A stretch of DNA of 64,000 nucleotides, from contig NC_053392.1 in assembly GCF_905171765.1 (NCBI RefSeq), positions 369,935,442 to 369,999,441 on the forward strand, read 5' to 3'. Of the stretch, positions 21,854-33,293 are shown one piece after another (the first letter of the stretch is position 1; the number at the start of each line of letters is the position of its first letter). This DNA comes from Bufo bufo. Its lineage: Eukaryota; Chordata; Amphibia; Anura; Bufonidae. The notes below the pieces were generated by a model, which ran no database searches, had not been told where the DNA came from, and saw only the letters and a list, made by a program, of their open reading frames with translations. The translations under genes and the position numbers were made by a program.

Positions 21854-22822
21854 TGTCATGGCTTTTGGTGTGCGCTGTGACACTTATGCCATACTTGCTG
21901 TTGCCTGTGGTAACGTGTTGCTTTTTCAGCATGCGGAGGCAGTGTCACAGCCTTTGTGGTGTGTGCCGTGACATGGTTGCCTTGCATGTTGTTGCCTGCG
22001 GCAACGTGTAGCTTTTTATGCTGGTGTGTGCACTTCCCCTTTCAGTTGTTTCCTCCTCTGTCTGGTGCTGGAGGGGTTAACCACCTTGTTGGGCGTGGTC
22101 ACTAGGTGCTTCATTTTACCTGTGGCTAGAGGCCAGGAGTCAGTGGTACTCCAGCCATGGTGTGTGTTGGAGTTATGCTCCTGGTCTTCATGTTTCATCT
22201 CCCAGAGTGAGGGCCTCCTAGTGGGACATCGAGGTCTCCAGCGATGTCTTCCCTCCCTTACATGTGTTGTATGTTTGGTGTGGGGTTATGATTTGGTGTG
22301 TTGTTGTTGAACCACAAGCCTGTATGCAGTGCCGCCTGGGGCTGCCATGCACCTTGCGGCATGGGGGTCCTGGCGGAGTCTGGTGTGCTGGATACCTGTG
22401 TGAGTTGCTGGTATGTTGTCCAGTTTGGTGTTAGGGCTTTGGTACGTATTCACGGGTTCCATTTGTGGTGGCAGCGGCAGGTAAGTGTGTTTTCTTACCT
22501 GCCGATTCTCTTGCTGCATATGGTATTTTCCTTTCCCTGCTTCTAGGCCTTTTGAGACTCCTGTTCTTCCGTGTCCTGGAAGAACAGGGCGACTCTCCTC
22601 AGCTCCTTTGTGAGGGATTCTCAGGGCGACTCAGGGTCTCAGGTATCCAGGGTATGAGCCGTCCTACCATCCAGGCCCGCTCATACGGTAAGGAGTTAGG
22701 GCTAGGTATAGGGATGCATTAGGAGATGACCTGCTCCCTTATCCTTGTGTTCAGGCCTAGTTGCTTTCCTTATCCCCCAGTCATCGTACAGTGGGGGGTT
22801 TTCCCCACTCCTTCCCGTGACA
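21854..22822 (+). repeat. 5' LTR of the non-autonomous element
   Basis: 969 bp. Open frames of 60-107 codons in it recur in the other LTR and follow from the repeat itself; I do not call them genes. Confidence 0.92.
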
Positions 22823-23349
22823 GTATGTCCCACTAGACCCTTTTCCTCTGTCGGTGTCTTCGGAAGAGGGCGCAGCATGTGTCGCCTGCCGTTTTCTGGC
22901 GCACATGCTTATCCTCCGGAGGGAGGGTGAAAGGGAAATCCTGTTAACAGTGCGGTTCTCTGTAACAGTGGTTGCAATTAGTGTGAACCGGCACTTGTGT
23001 TTGTATCTCCCCTCCTCCATGTCTCAGTGGTTCTGTCGCTTGTGTTGTGGTGGCTGGCTGCATTTCTTGTTGAACTGGCTTTGGTGTATGCTGGTGGGGG
23101 ATGCATGCTGGAAACGACTTGGTGTGAATCATGTCTGAGTGTGGACGCAGTGATCAGTGCAGTCTCTCCTGGCTGTTTGGTGGCTAGCACCCTGGTTCCT
23201 GTGTGTTGCTCCAGGGGCTGGCAGCAGTTATGGGGAGACTCGCTTGCGCTGACACTGATTCTGCTACTTCCCCCCCCTTCCCCCACCCCTGTTTGTGGGT
23301 TCCTCACTAGTTTACCCTTTTTCTGTTGGGGGGCTTTGAGGGGTGGGAG

Positions 23350-24319
23350 TGTCACGGCCTTTGGTGTGCGCTGTGACACTTATGCCACGATTGCTGTTGC
23401 CTGTGGTAACGTGTTGCTGTTTCAGCATGCGGGGGCAGTGTCACGGCCTTTGTGGTGTGTGCCGTGACATGGTTGCCTTGCATGTTGTTGCCTGCGGCAA
23501 CGTGTAGCTTTTTATGCTGGTGTGTGCACTTCCCCTTTCAGTTGTTTCCTCCTCTGTCCGGTGCTGGAGGGGTTAACCACCTTGTTGGGCGTGGTCACTA
23601 GGTGCTTCATCTTACCTGTGGCTAGAGGCCAGGAGTCAGTGGTACTCCAGCCATGGTGTGTGTTGGAGTTATGCTCCTGGTCTTCATGTTTCATCTCCCA
23701 GAGTGAGGGCCTCCTAGTGGGACATCGAGGTCTCCAGCGATGTCTTCCCTCCCTTACATGTGTTGTATGTTTGGTGTGGGGTTATGATTTGGCGTGTTGC
23801 TGTTAAACCACAAGCCTGTATGCAGTGCCGCCCTGGGCTGCCATGCACCTTGCGGCATGGGGGTCCTAGCGGAGTCTGGTGTGCTGGATACCTGTGTGAG
23901 TTGTTGGTATGGTGTCCTGTTTGGTGTTAGGGCTTCGGTACGTATTCACGGGTTACAGTTGTGGTGGCAGCGGCAGGTAAGTGTGTTGTCTTGTTTTCTT
24001 ACCTGCCGATTCTCTTGCTGCATATGGTATTTTCCTTTCCCTGCTTCTAGGCCTTTTGAGACTCTTGTTCTTCCGTGTCCTGGAAGAACAGGGCGCTTCT
24101 CCTCAGCTCCTTTGTGACGGATTCTCAGGGCAACTCAGGGCCTCAGGTATCCAGGCCGTCCTACCATACAGGTCCGCTCATACGGTAAGGAGTTAGGGCT
24201 AGGTATAGGGATGCATTAGGAGGTGACCTGCTCCTGTATCCTTGTGTTCAGGCCTAGTTGCTTTCCTTATCCCCCAGTCATCGTATGGTGGGGGGTTTTC
24301 CCCACTACCCACTGTGACA
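23350..24319 (+). repeat. 3' LTR of the non-autonomous element
   Basis: 970 bp, with an extra 'ttgtcttg' near 23988 relative to the 5' copy and a short gap near 24155. It is preceded by the polypurine run at about 23336-23349. Confidence 0.92.
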
Positions 24320-24339
24320 ATACACCTACCGAACAGTGA

Positions 24340-24490
24340 GGAACTTGGCACGTGCAAAGGAAACGCAAAGAAGTTGAAGCAGGTGTACATACTTGAAAAC
24401 AATACCGTGTATGCACGGCCACTTCTGTGTTGAATAGTGTGAGATAGCATTGCGCGGAACCACAATACTTTTACTATTTTGTGTCTATTT
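24340..24490 (-). repeat. Inverted copy of the PLE end (pLTR)
   Basis: The reverse complement matches 7883-8020 with small indels, including 'tagtaaaagtattgtggttc' and 'tgctatctcacactattcaa'. Opposite orientation at the two outer edges of the PLE is a known pLTR arrangement. Positions 24491-24559 are unassigned flank. Confidence 0.75.
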
Positions 24491-24559
24491 GCAGTAGTGG
24501 CGATACTGCTGCGGTACCGCATTGATAGAAACATAGCAGAGGAGTAAGCACCAGTGAGA

Positions 24560-25400
24560 AACAGTTATTTGAAAATGTTTTGGAAAGACACACTTCTATC
24601 TATACAAGGTTTGACAGCTGAAAATGCGTATCACAGCAAATACTGAGCCATGAGGATAAAGTACTTCCTGTAGAGATCAGAGACATGATTGTGTGGAGGT
24701 ACAGATCTGGAGTAGGGTATAAAAAAAATTCTACTCCACCGAAGGTTACTAGGAGCACAGTGGACTCCATAATACTTAAATGGAGAACATTTGTAACAAC
24801 CAAGACACTTCTGAGAGCTGCCCGCCCCACCAAACTATGTAGATATTTTTTATGAAAACCTGATCCAGAGTGCTCTGAACCTCAGACTGAGTTGAAGGTT
24901 TACCTTCCCACAAGACAGTGACCCTAAGCACACAGCCAAGACAATACAGGTGTGGCTTAGGGACAACTCTGTGAATGTCATTGACTGGTCCAGCCTGAGC
25001 CCTTTCTTGAACCCAATCAAACATCTCTGGAGGGACCTGAAAATGCCTGTCCACTGACAGTCTCCATTTAACCTGACGGAGCTTGAGAGGATCTGCAGAG
25101 AAAAATGGCAGAAAATTCCCAAGTCCAGATGTGCAAACCTTATGATATCATACTCAAGAAGACTGGAGGCTATAATCACTGCCAAAGGTGCTTCAACTAA
25201 GTACTGAGTGAAAGGGTCTGAATACTTATGCCAATGCAAGATTTTACTTTGTCCTTTTCAATAAATTAGCAAAGATTTTGAACATTTTGTTTTTACTGTG
25301 TCTTTATGGGGTACGAAGTGCAGAAAGATGGGGAACAATTTCAACTTTTTTTTATTTTATCACAAAATGTGAAAAGTGACTTTCCGAATGCATTGTATAA
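24560..25400 (+). mobile_element. Tc1-type transposon relic
   Basis: A right end with 'gactttccgaatgcattgta' and the post-coding phrase 'gggtctgaatacttatg' are typical of a common frog and fish Tc1 family. The left end is degraded. The transposase between them has lost its middle third. Confidence 0.75.
24735..25205 (+). pseudogene. Tc1 transposase, internally deleted
   Basis: The N-terminal helix-turn-helix portion (TPPKVTRSTVDSIILKW, then RAARPTKL) joins directly to the last third (DSDPKHTAKTIQVWL, then NPIKHLWRDLK). The first catalytic Asp region is missing. The DNDPKHTAK motif has become DSDPKHTAK and the catalytic Glu in NPIEHLW has become Lys. Stops follow. It cannot encode an active enzyme. 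Confidence 0.8.
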
Positions 25401-26878
25401 GATGCAGCATTATCCAGCATAAGGTTAATGGGAGTAATATATTGAGCATATACTGTAATTAAATATTATTGAAATGCAGTTACTAAAACCATGAAACTTT
25501 GCCTTAGACCAGTTTCAGACAAGCGAGTTCACAGCTTTTCTGAACATGGACTTGATTTGACAACATTATGTCAGTACAATTCATGACAGCTGATGTCTGG
25601 ACAGGGACACACAGCATTATAAATTATTATAATGCCTTGAGGTACTATTACAGAAGCACAGTTCAGGATGGGAAATCACCCTCCCACATGGAGCATGTTA
25701 TTTGCTTGTCTGAAAGTGGCATAACCTAATTAATTTTTTTAATATAGGGATATATTCATGCCTTCTTTGTCTGACAAAACAGTGCAGGAATATGTGGATA
25801 TGTATTAAAACTGACAACACAGGTTGAGATATTTTGCACTTTTCCTTTGAAGTTTTTGTAAATTCTGCATAAAAGTAGCTGGTCATCAGATTTATCAATG
25901 TGATAAGAAAGCATCTTTTCATTTCATTTCAATGTTACATGTACAGAAGCTTTCAAAACGTAATTATACCTAGCAATAATATGTACATGTCTGAATAGTT
26001 TAGTAGTATGTATAGCAATTATTGAAGAAGATGTAATTAAACACTGAATCATAGCAACATAGCTCAATATCTGCTTTTTATATTTTTAGGAAAAAAATAT
26101 GTAAGTCACACAGGAACTGACAAATATGTCAATCTACCTGTATTTCACAACCCACTCATGTTGGAAGAACAACAACCTTATAGCGGTAATAAACACGAAA
26201 TGCATAAATCATACAAATCATCATATTATTGATTCATTGCATATGACTTGTTAATAATAAGTTAATATTTTAAAGAGAACCAATAACATTGAAAATGCAT
26301 TTTTAATCTAGAGGCAGCATGCTTTAGAGCAAAATGAGCTGAGCAGATTAAAATAAAGTTTTGTGGGAAAACATTCAGTAAAACTATTTTATTCAATTAA
26401 ACGTCTCTTTTTATATGTTCAGGGGTCCAGCACTAAAACAGAGAAGACTGTTACTGCCCACTGGACACCTATGTCCAAAATGAGCAGGTAGCCGACCACT
26501 ATATTTAGATAACTGTAAGGCAGATTTATCATAGAATGTGTACGGTGGTCTATGATAACCAGGCATGCTGCGTATGCTGCCAGTACTTCATCACAAGGCG
26601 TATGCCTCAGCATAAATTATGCGCACCATCTAGTAGTTTGTGCGCCTATATTGAGGAGCAGGTATAGATTCCATAGCAGTATTAAACCAGAGCCTGTGCT
26701 AGGCTTCTAGGCTTATTACTGGTATATTACAATTCAGGACTGCAGGTTGCAGTACTGAATTGTAATATACTGATCTTTGTATAAGGTAATGCATAACATT
26801 CTATTGCTTTATATAAATGATTGCATGTTGGGGTCCACTTGCCTAAAAATAAAGGAAAAAAAAGAGTCAAAAAAATAA

Positions 26879-26884
<6 letters not shown>
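25401..26884. other. No gene seen
   Basis: AT-rich sequence with short scattered frames only. I found no transposon termini, tandem repeat or RNA gene. Confidence 0.6.

Positions 26885-26911
<27 letters not shown>
26885..26911. repeat. (AT)n microsatellite
   Basis: An uninterrupted run of alternating A and T, extended on the left by an impure AT-rich stretch. Confidence 0.95.
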
Positions 26912-26915
<4 letters not shown>

Positions 26916-27035
26916 GCTCAAAATCCTTCTAATAGCTTTTATTTCCATACACACAAATGCATTGGTAACACTACACATTCTATTCTAAATCAAAACACGA
27001 AGAAAAATTTAAGAATTGAAGAATAGTGTATATTA

Positions 27036-28459
27036 GACTGTTCAAAATAATAGCAGTGTTTGTATTCTTTTTACAAACTCAAACATTCACTATATAAACT
27101 GAAAAATGTTAGAAGATTTTGCTTTCTTCTTTGAATCACTTAACTAATATTTAGTTGTATAATCACTGTTTCTGAGAACTGCTGTACATCTGTGTTGCAT
27201 GGAGTCAACCAACTTCTGGCACCTGTGAACAGGTATTCCATCCAGCCCAGGATGATTGGACTACATTCCACAGTTCTTCTCTATTTCTTGGTTTTGCCTC
27301 AGAAACTGCATTTTTGATGTCACCCCACAAGTTTTCTATTGGATTAAGATCCAGGGATTGGGCTGACCACTCCATAACGTCAATCTTGTTGGTCTGGAAC
27401 CAAGATGTTGCACGTTTACTGGTGTGTTTGGGGTCGTTGTCTTGTAGGAACACCCATTTCATGGGCATTTCCTCTTCAGCATAAGGCAGCATGACCTCTT
27501 CAAGTATTCTGATGTATTCAAACCGATCCATGATCCCTGGTATGCGATCAATAGCCCCAACACCTTAGTATGAGAAACATCCCCATATCATGATGCTTGT
27601 GCCACCATGTTTCACTGTCTTCACAGTGTACTGTGGCTTGAATTCAGTGTTTGGGGGTCATCTGAGAAACTGTCTCCGGCCACTAGACCCAAAAAGAACA
27701 ATCTTACTTTCATCAGTCCACAAAATGTCTCTTTAGGCCAGTCAATGTGCTCTTTGGCAAATTGTAACCTCTTCAGCACATGTCTTTTTTTCAACAGTGG
27801 GACTTTGCAGGGGCTTCTTGCAGATAGCTTGGCTTCACATAGGCGTCTTCTAATTGTAACAGTACTCACAGGTAACTTTAGACCTTCTTTGATCTTCCAG
27901 GAGCTGATTGTCCTTGCCATTTTGGCTATTCTTCTATCCATTCGAATGGTAGTTTTTTGCTTTCTTCCACGTCTTTTAGGTTTTGGTTGCCATTTTAAAG
28001 CATTTGCGATCATTTTAGCAGAGCAGCCTATCATTTTCTGCACTTCTTTATGTTTTCCCCTCTCCAATCAACTTTTTAATCAAGGTACGCTGTTCTTCTA
28101 AACAATGTCTGGAACGACCCATTTTCCTCAGAATTTCAGATAGAAATGCACTGTAACCAGCATGTACAACATTTTCTGCCTTCCTTCCTTAAATAAGGGC
28201 AATAATTGCCACCTGTTTTTCAAAGAATGAATGACCTCACTCATTGAACTCCACACTGCTATTATTTTGAACATGCCCCTTTCAATAAGTGATTGAATTA
28301 CAGAGAATCAGCAGCATGCATGTCATGACTGTTGGGTCTGTTGGATTTCTATTACTCTACTACACCTGCTAGTAAATTATTTGCCATGTAGAAATATCAT
28401 TTCTACCAAAAACTGTGATTAATCAGGTTAGTGATGTCTGACTGCTATTATTTTGAACA
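27036..28459 (-). mobile_element. Tc1-type transposon, TTCAAAATAATAGCAGTG family
   Basis: The left end carries TTCAAAATAATAGCAGTG (27041-27058). The complement occurs twice at the right, at 28254-28273 and 28441-28459, about 187 bp apart, as in Tc1 elements whose long inverted repeats hold an outer and an inner copy of the binding site. Only one copy is visible on the left. The transposase between is on the minus strand and frameshifted. Confidence 0.8.
27205..28122 (-). pseudogene. Tc1 transposase, frameshifted
   Basis: It starts at 28122 with [19 protein letters not shown] and shifts frame near 28060. It continues with a helix-turn-helix region and the basic [10 protein letters not shown] linker. 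The first catalytic Asp is in LWTDESK near 27710, readable only in a third frame. The last part (27531-27205) is open, with LQDNDPKHTSK and NPIENLWGDIK holding the second Asp and the Glu. All three catalytic residues can be seen, but in different frames. Confidence 0.85.
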
Positions 28460-28489
28460 CAACTGTGTGTGTATATATATATATATAGT

Positions 28490-28900
28490 CATCCCCTTTC
28501 CCAAAATTAAAATAAAAATGTATAAAAATGTAAAAACCTTAACGATATATGCCTCTACTATTAAATATAAGAAACATTTATCCCATATGGTGAATGACGT
28601 AAGAAAATGGGCTATTCAGTTTTTTCATCACTTCACCTCCCACAAAAAAATTGAATAAGAAGTGATCAAAAAGTCAAAAACATCCCAAAAGGTACCAATA
28701 AAAACTCAGTATGAAAACACAAGAGAAACCATACAAATATGGTATCTCTGTAATTGTACTGACCCGGAGAATGAAGAGCACAAGTCAGTTTTACCGCAGA
28801 ATTGCATTTGTTTTTCTCAATTCCACCACATTTGGAATGTTTTTTCCAGCTTTCAACTACATTTTATGCAATATTAAATTATGGCATTAGAAATTATAAT
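28490..28900. repeat. Dispersed frog-type repeat fragment
   Basis: The phrases 'aataagaagtgatcaaaaag' and 'ggtaccaataaaaactc' are familiar from a repeat very common in frog genomes. This identification is from memory of the pattern, and I cannot place it in a class. No ends or TSD were found. Confidence 0.4.
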
Positions 28901-29464
28901 TTGGGCTGTATTTGGTTGCTATGGTCAGCAAAGATTGTCTATAAGACAGTTTTCAGAAAACTATCTAGTGGTGTATGGAAAACTTCTTAACCAATGCTGA
29001 TATGTTGATTTACAAGCTCCACTGGACCTATCTAGGCCTGGACCTGGCAGTACACTAGGAATAAGGGAAGTATGACTATATCTTCTTCTGTGACTGTTAT
29101 AACTGAGCATACAGACTTGCCTCCCGGATTACTAGTTTCAGTTTAAGCTTATGTATTGCGGTATCATTATCATTAACACCTTTATTATCTGCTATATGCC
29201 TATACCATGAATGTTTTTTTTTTTTAAATGGAGTATATAGATACGCTTCTCCTATTATCAGCTTAACTTCATGCATTGCTATATCATGGGCATTATAGCC
29301 TTTATTATCTGCTGTATGTGCACAGCCAATATAGATTGAGTTCTATCATAAGTGGTGGTTGTTGTTTTTCCTTTATTTTGGGCCACTTAATCCGATATAA
29401 CACCCTATGGGCATTATAGATCTTTCCTTTATCGTTTAAGGTTGAGAATATTTATGGTGATGTG

Positions 29465-29515
29465 GTCCCCTGATGAACTGATTCCATTACACGGTTCAGG
29501 GAAATGCGTCGGGAC
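29465..29515 (+). ncRNA. Hammerhead-ribozyme-like motif, near-canonical
   Basis: Helix I pairs GTCCC (29465-29469) with GGGAC (29511-29515), five perfect pairs. CTGATGA follows at 29470-29476. Helix II has CTGA/TCAG (29478-29481 with 29496-29499) and a CC/GG step further out. GAAA is at 29501-29504. A minimal stem III (one A-T pair and one T-G wobble) closes a 2-base loop, and the cleavage triplet is GTC at 29508-29510. All invariant core bases are present. An A-G mismatch at the base of helix II is the main weakness. The surrounding 29.3-29.7 kb has no recognisable PLE coding sequence, so it may be a solo pLTR. Confidence 0.65.
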
Positions 29516-29883
29516 AAAGTAAAATACCTGGGACATATGATATGTGCTCCAGTTATCATTCCGTTTTTGTAGACGGGGCCATCAGCATGTAGGGCAAGTG
29601 TGATGGCAAGATATTTTTCTTTTCCTCAGCTCACCAAGCCTACCAGTCAAAAGTGTTTTATTGGCACATTTTGGGTTATTTTTAGTAACAAAGGTTACGT
29701 TTTACACTGGTGAAGGTGCTCTGTGAATATAATCAGAAACATATCAGAAGACTAAAAAAAATCACTGGAAACATAAGATAATACTAGAATTCATAGTGTC
29801 AAAACATATGGGGGTCCTTAGACTCGAAACATTATGAAATTATTTTCTCTCAGGCTTGCAGTTTATGCCAGCTGTACTATATG

Positions 29884-31014
29884 CAGTGGCGTAGCGTGGT
29901 TTTCCAGCACTTGGGCAAGCCAAGTATTGCGCCCCACCCCCAACCTGTGGCCATGCCCCTTTTTACAGATAATGCAGTAGATGTCACCTGCAGTCCTACG
30001 TAACACCACCAATTACATGGTGATAACTCTGAGTATAGATAATGTATATGGGTGTGAGGCCCCAGAATTCAGAACATGCACAGTGTGACCTGAAGTCTGG
30101 GGCCAGGCTTCGACAGTGTGGGCCAAATTCTATATCCACCCCCCCAACCCTACCCTGAAACAGATATTTGGATGGACATTACCTACATTGCTTTGAAATA
30201 TACAATAGGCTACAGCAGCACATACCTCTTACATCCATTGACTTATCCGGTGATATAGACTGTTTCCTCAGCATCCTCATTCGGAGATAAGACCGCCATG
30301 ATACCGTCCTTCAGCCGCGTCACGTCTCTGCAGAGTCTCACAGAATTTTTTTTTTGATTCCTCACTTTACTATCATCCTCAGATAAAAGACCTCCCCTCC
30401 CCCCGTAGTGCCCATAAGTATAATGCCCTCTGTATAATTATAATATATAATGGCCCCTCTGTAGCATTATTGTAATAATTATGGCCCCCTCTTTAGTATT
30501 GTAATAATTATGGCCCTCTCTGTATAATGGTAAAAATTATGCCCCCCTCTGTATTATAGTAATAGTTATGGCCTCTTCTGTAGTATTGTAATAATAAATT
30601 TCTCCCATTTATATAATGCTGCCCACCTCCATAGTGCCCCCATTATGGCCTGCCTATTAAAAAAAAAAAAAAATACTTACCTGTTACCTCTCCATCGCCT
30701 CTTGTAGCCTGTGTTCGGGCATTCCGGCGCAGGGAGTCACGAACACATCACCATGCCCTCCTGCGCCGCGTCATCACGTCATCTCGCGATACCCGGTTCA
30801 GGAGGTCACGGTGAGGCAATCGCGATCTCCTGCGCCGCTCTACTGCCTCATAGGCTTCAGGCCACTAGCCTGAAGCCTATGAGGAAGAACAGAGGGGACG
30901 GGAGCCATAGACTTCCGTGGCCTTCATTAAAGTGCCTGCTGCCTGGCGGCCCCCTGCAATTTTGCACCCGGAGCAACACTATGCCACTGACTACGCACCC
31001 ACTCTACGCCACTG
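29884..31014. mobile_element. Non-autonomous hAT element with CAGTGGCGTAG ends
   Basis: The ends are CAGTGGCGTAG and CTACGCCACTG. The flanking 8-mers ACTATATG (29876-29883) and ACTGTATG (31015-31022) match at 7 of 8 positions. Terminal sequence of this type is known from Tip100-like hATs. The 1131-bp interior has runs of 'gtaataattatggcc'-like units and no transposase. Confidence 0.85.
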
Positions 31015-31299
31015 ACTGTATGAATGTGGCTTTTCCATTTTCTTACTTCAGAAATTATGTTTTGTTAGGTCCAAGCTCTATATCAAAATAATTTAAAGTA
31101 CAAATTTTTAGGATATACAAAAATCTATTATCTATCATTAAGAAAGGCAAAAGCAACATATAAAAGATGGTCCACATACTATGAAAGGTCAGAAATGTAT
31201 CTTACGTTTTGTCTGACTGATCCAGTCATTATTGAATAGTTCCAATTGGGTTTTATTTGGGACCACTCATGACAAAGACAGTGGACTCTACAACACCAG

Positions 31300-33293
31300 G
31301 GACATTTAGGGGCAGTATGGGTCACTTTATTCCCAATAGAAAAGGTTTCTCCAGTGCCGTGAAGGCTGGCTGCATGCACTTTGTGTACTGGCTTTCGGCG
31401 TTCCCATGTTTGCTGGTTCTGTGATGCCTGATGGCTGCGTGCCATGCAAACATGGTCTGAGTATGGATGCTATTAGTTTTTTGTATCACAGTGCGGTTCT
31501 GTCACTCCATGTTGTTGAGTAGGCTTGTTACTCCTGGTTCTGGTGGGTTTAACATTCCCTGGTCTAGCCCTGGGTGTGGTTTATCAGATACCCTTGTTAT
31601 GTAGCTATTTCTATCTGTGAGATGTGGGTCATGGTGTCTCTTTCCATCTTGAGCCTTGCTAGGTGCAGCACTTTTTCTGCTGACCCGGGGGTTTTGCCAT
31701 CTACCCCTTCTGTATGGTGTAGCCTGGTAAAGCATTGTTGTTTCCCTCACATTCATATCTGTCTGCTCTGTTTGACCGTGTCTTGCCATATTCTGTTGGT
31801 ATCTTTCCTTGTCTGAGGTTTGACTAATCTGTAATATGTTTTGCCTCTGTACCCTTGTCCATGTCTAGCCTGGTCTTCTGTGTCCAGGTCCTTGTTAGCC
31901 TGTTAGTGCTGAACTGCTTCTGATCCTGTCTAGCCCATGATAGCCTGACAGTGCTTAAATGCATCTGATCCTGTCCTGTTTATGTTTAACCTTCGGTGAC
32001 AGGCTGTAGCATGTTCCTAGTCTGCCTTGTCTTTTAGTCATGTTGGTTCTCCGGAGGGAGGATCTCTTAGTCTATGTGTGCAGCTCTGGCTAGGACCGCT
32101 GTGTAGCAGTGTCCTCATAGGGTCATCTGCCAGCTTTGTGTCTTGTCTGGTTCCCGTTTTGTCTTGTCTGTACAGTGTCCTGTGTTCTTGGTTGGGTTAA
32201 TGTTCCTGGGTTTCAGTCTAGTCTCTTGTTTGTCTGGACCACTGATGCTTGCATCAGCATCTGTCTATGCATGTGAGTGACCAAGTGCAGCGGGATCATC
32301 CTAGAGGTGTGGCCTGGTGAGCCCTTGGCCAAGTTCATCCCCACCACCAGGGGCTCTGTGAAGAATGGGGCTCACTTAGTTCCGGTGCACTTGGTTCAGT
32401 GGTAGTTTCTGCCACTATACCCTTGCCTGCTTATCCAGTGATTACTGTTATGTTTGTTTATTAGGGCTCTTTCACACTTGCGTTGTTGTGTTCTGGCATA
32501 GAGTTCCGTCGTCGGGGCTCTATGCCGGAAGAATCCTGATCAGGATTATCCCCATGCATTCTGAATGGAGAGAAATCGTTTCAGGATGCATCAGGATGCC
32601 TTCAGTTCCGGAACGGAACGTTTTTTGGCCGGAGAAAATACCGCAGCATGCTGCGCTTTTCGCTCCGGCCAAAATCCTGAACACTTGCCGCAAGGCCGGA
32701 TCCGGAATTAATGCCCATTGAAAGGCATTAATCCGGATCCGGCCTTAAGCTAAACGTTGTTTCGGCGCATTACCGGATCCGCCGTTTAGCTTTTTCTGAA
32801 TGGTTACCATGGCTTCCAGGACGCTAAAGTCCTGTTTGCCATGGTAAAGTGTAGTGGGGAGTGGGGGAGCAGCATACTTACCGTCCGTGCGGCTCCCGGG
32901 GCGCTTCAGAGTGACGTCAGGGTGCCCCACGTGCATGGATGACGTGACGTCATTCTGGAGCGCCCCGGGAACCGCACGGACTGTAAGTATACTGCTCCCC
33001 CGCTCCCCACTACTACTATGGCAGCCAGGACTTTAATAGCATCCTGGGTGCCATAGTAACACTGAACGCATTTTGAAGACGGCTCCGTCTTCAAATGCTT
33101 TCAGTTCACTTGCGTTGTTACGGATCCGGCGGGCACCTCCGGCAAATGGAGTGCACGACGGATCCGGACAACGCAAGTGTGAAAGAGGCCTTACATGTGT
33201 ATTAAAGTATTGAGTTGGTGTTCCTGATCTGTTATCTGTCTTGTCATGTTTGTGAGACATTCGGGAGGTCTGCCTGTCTTCTGGAACGTGACA
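31300..33293. mobile_element. Possible LTR-retrotransposon relic
   Basis: 31300-31490 resembles the interior of the 21.9-24.3 kb LTR element ('ggctggctgcatg', 'atggtctgagtatgga', 'gtgcggttctgt'). A block from TGTCACTCC (31500) to ACGTGACA (33293) has LTR-like TG and CA ends, and a Harbinger MITE inside it. No second LTR or TSD was found, so this is tentative. Confidence 0.4.
32464..33190. mobile_element. Harbinger-type MITE, 727 bp
   Basis: The ends are GGGCTCTTTCACACTTGCGT and GCAAGTGTGAAAGAGGCC, flanked by the TSD TTA at 32461-32463 and 33191-33193. Most of the element folds back on itself ('atccggatccggccttaagc' near 32730 lies near the start of the palindrome; 'gacgtcagggtgcc' and 'gacgtgacgtc' face each other near 32920-32950). 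It has no coding sequence. Confidence 0.9.

Larger units (their letters stand above)
21854..24319 (+). mobile_element. Non-autonomous LTR retrotransposon (2.5 kb)
   Basis: Two long direct repeats (21854-22822 and 23350-24319, about 970 bp each) begin TGTCA and end GTGACA, flanked by the perfect 5-bp TSD ATACA (21849-21853 and 24320-24324). The 527-bp interior has no protein domain I recognise and ends in the purine run GAGGGGTGGGAG next to the right LTR, which sets the plus orientation. The repeats differ by roughly 3-4 % by eye plus small indels. It must rely on proteins from another element. Confidence 0.92.
7883..24490 (+). mobile_element. Penelope-like element split by three later insertions
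   Basis: PLE coding sequence occupies 7951-9636 and continues at 21353-21552. The break is a hAT insertion with the perfect TSD TTTATAAT, and the reading frame resumes exactly across one TSD copy. Segment 7883-8020 is repeated in inverted orientation at about 24340-24490 ('tagtaaaagtattgtggttc' on opposite strands), which fits the inverted terminal repeats (pLTRs) known in PLEs. A small LTR element (21854-24319) splits the 3' part. Without the insertions the PLE is about 2.4 kb, so it is 5' truncated or internally deleted. Confidence 0.75.

Noticed and set aside
22026..23806. Pairs of nearly identical 94-codon frames
   Set aside because: They occur because both LTRs of the 2.5-kb element carry the same sequence; no protein family is recognised.
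30711..31091. A 126-codon plus-strand frame
   Set aside because: It sits in the end of the CAGTGGCGTAG hAT element and has no domain.
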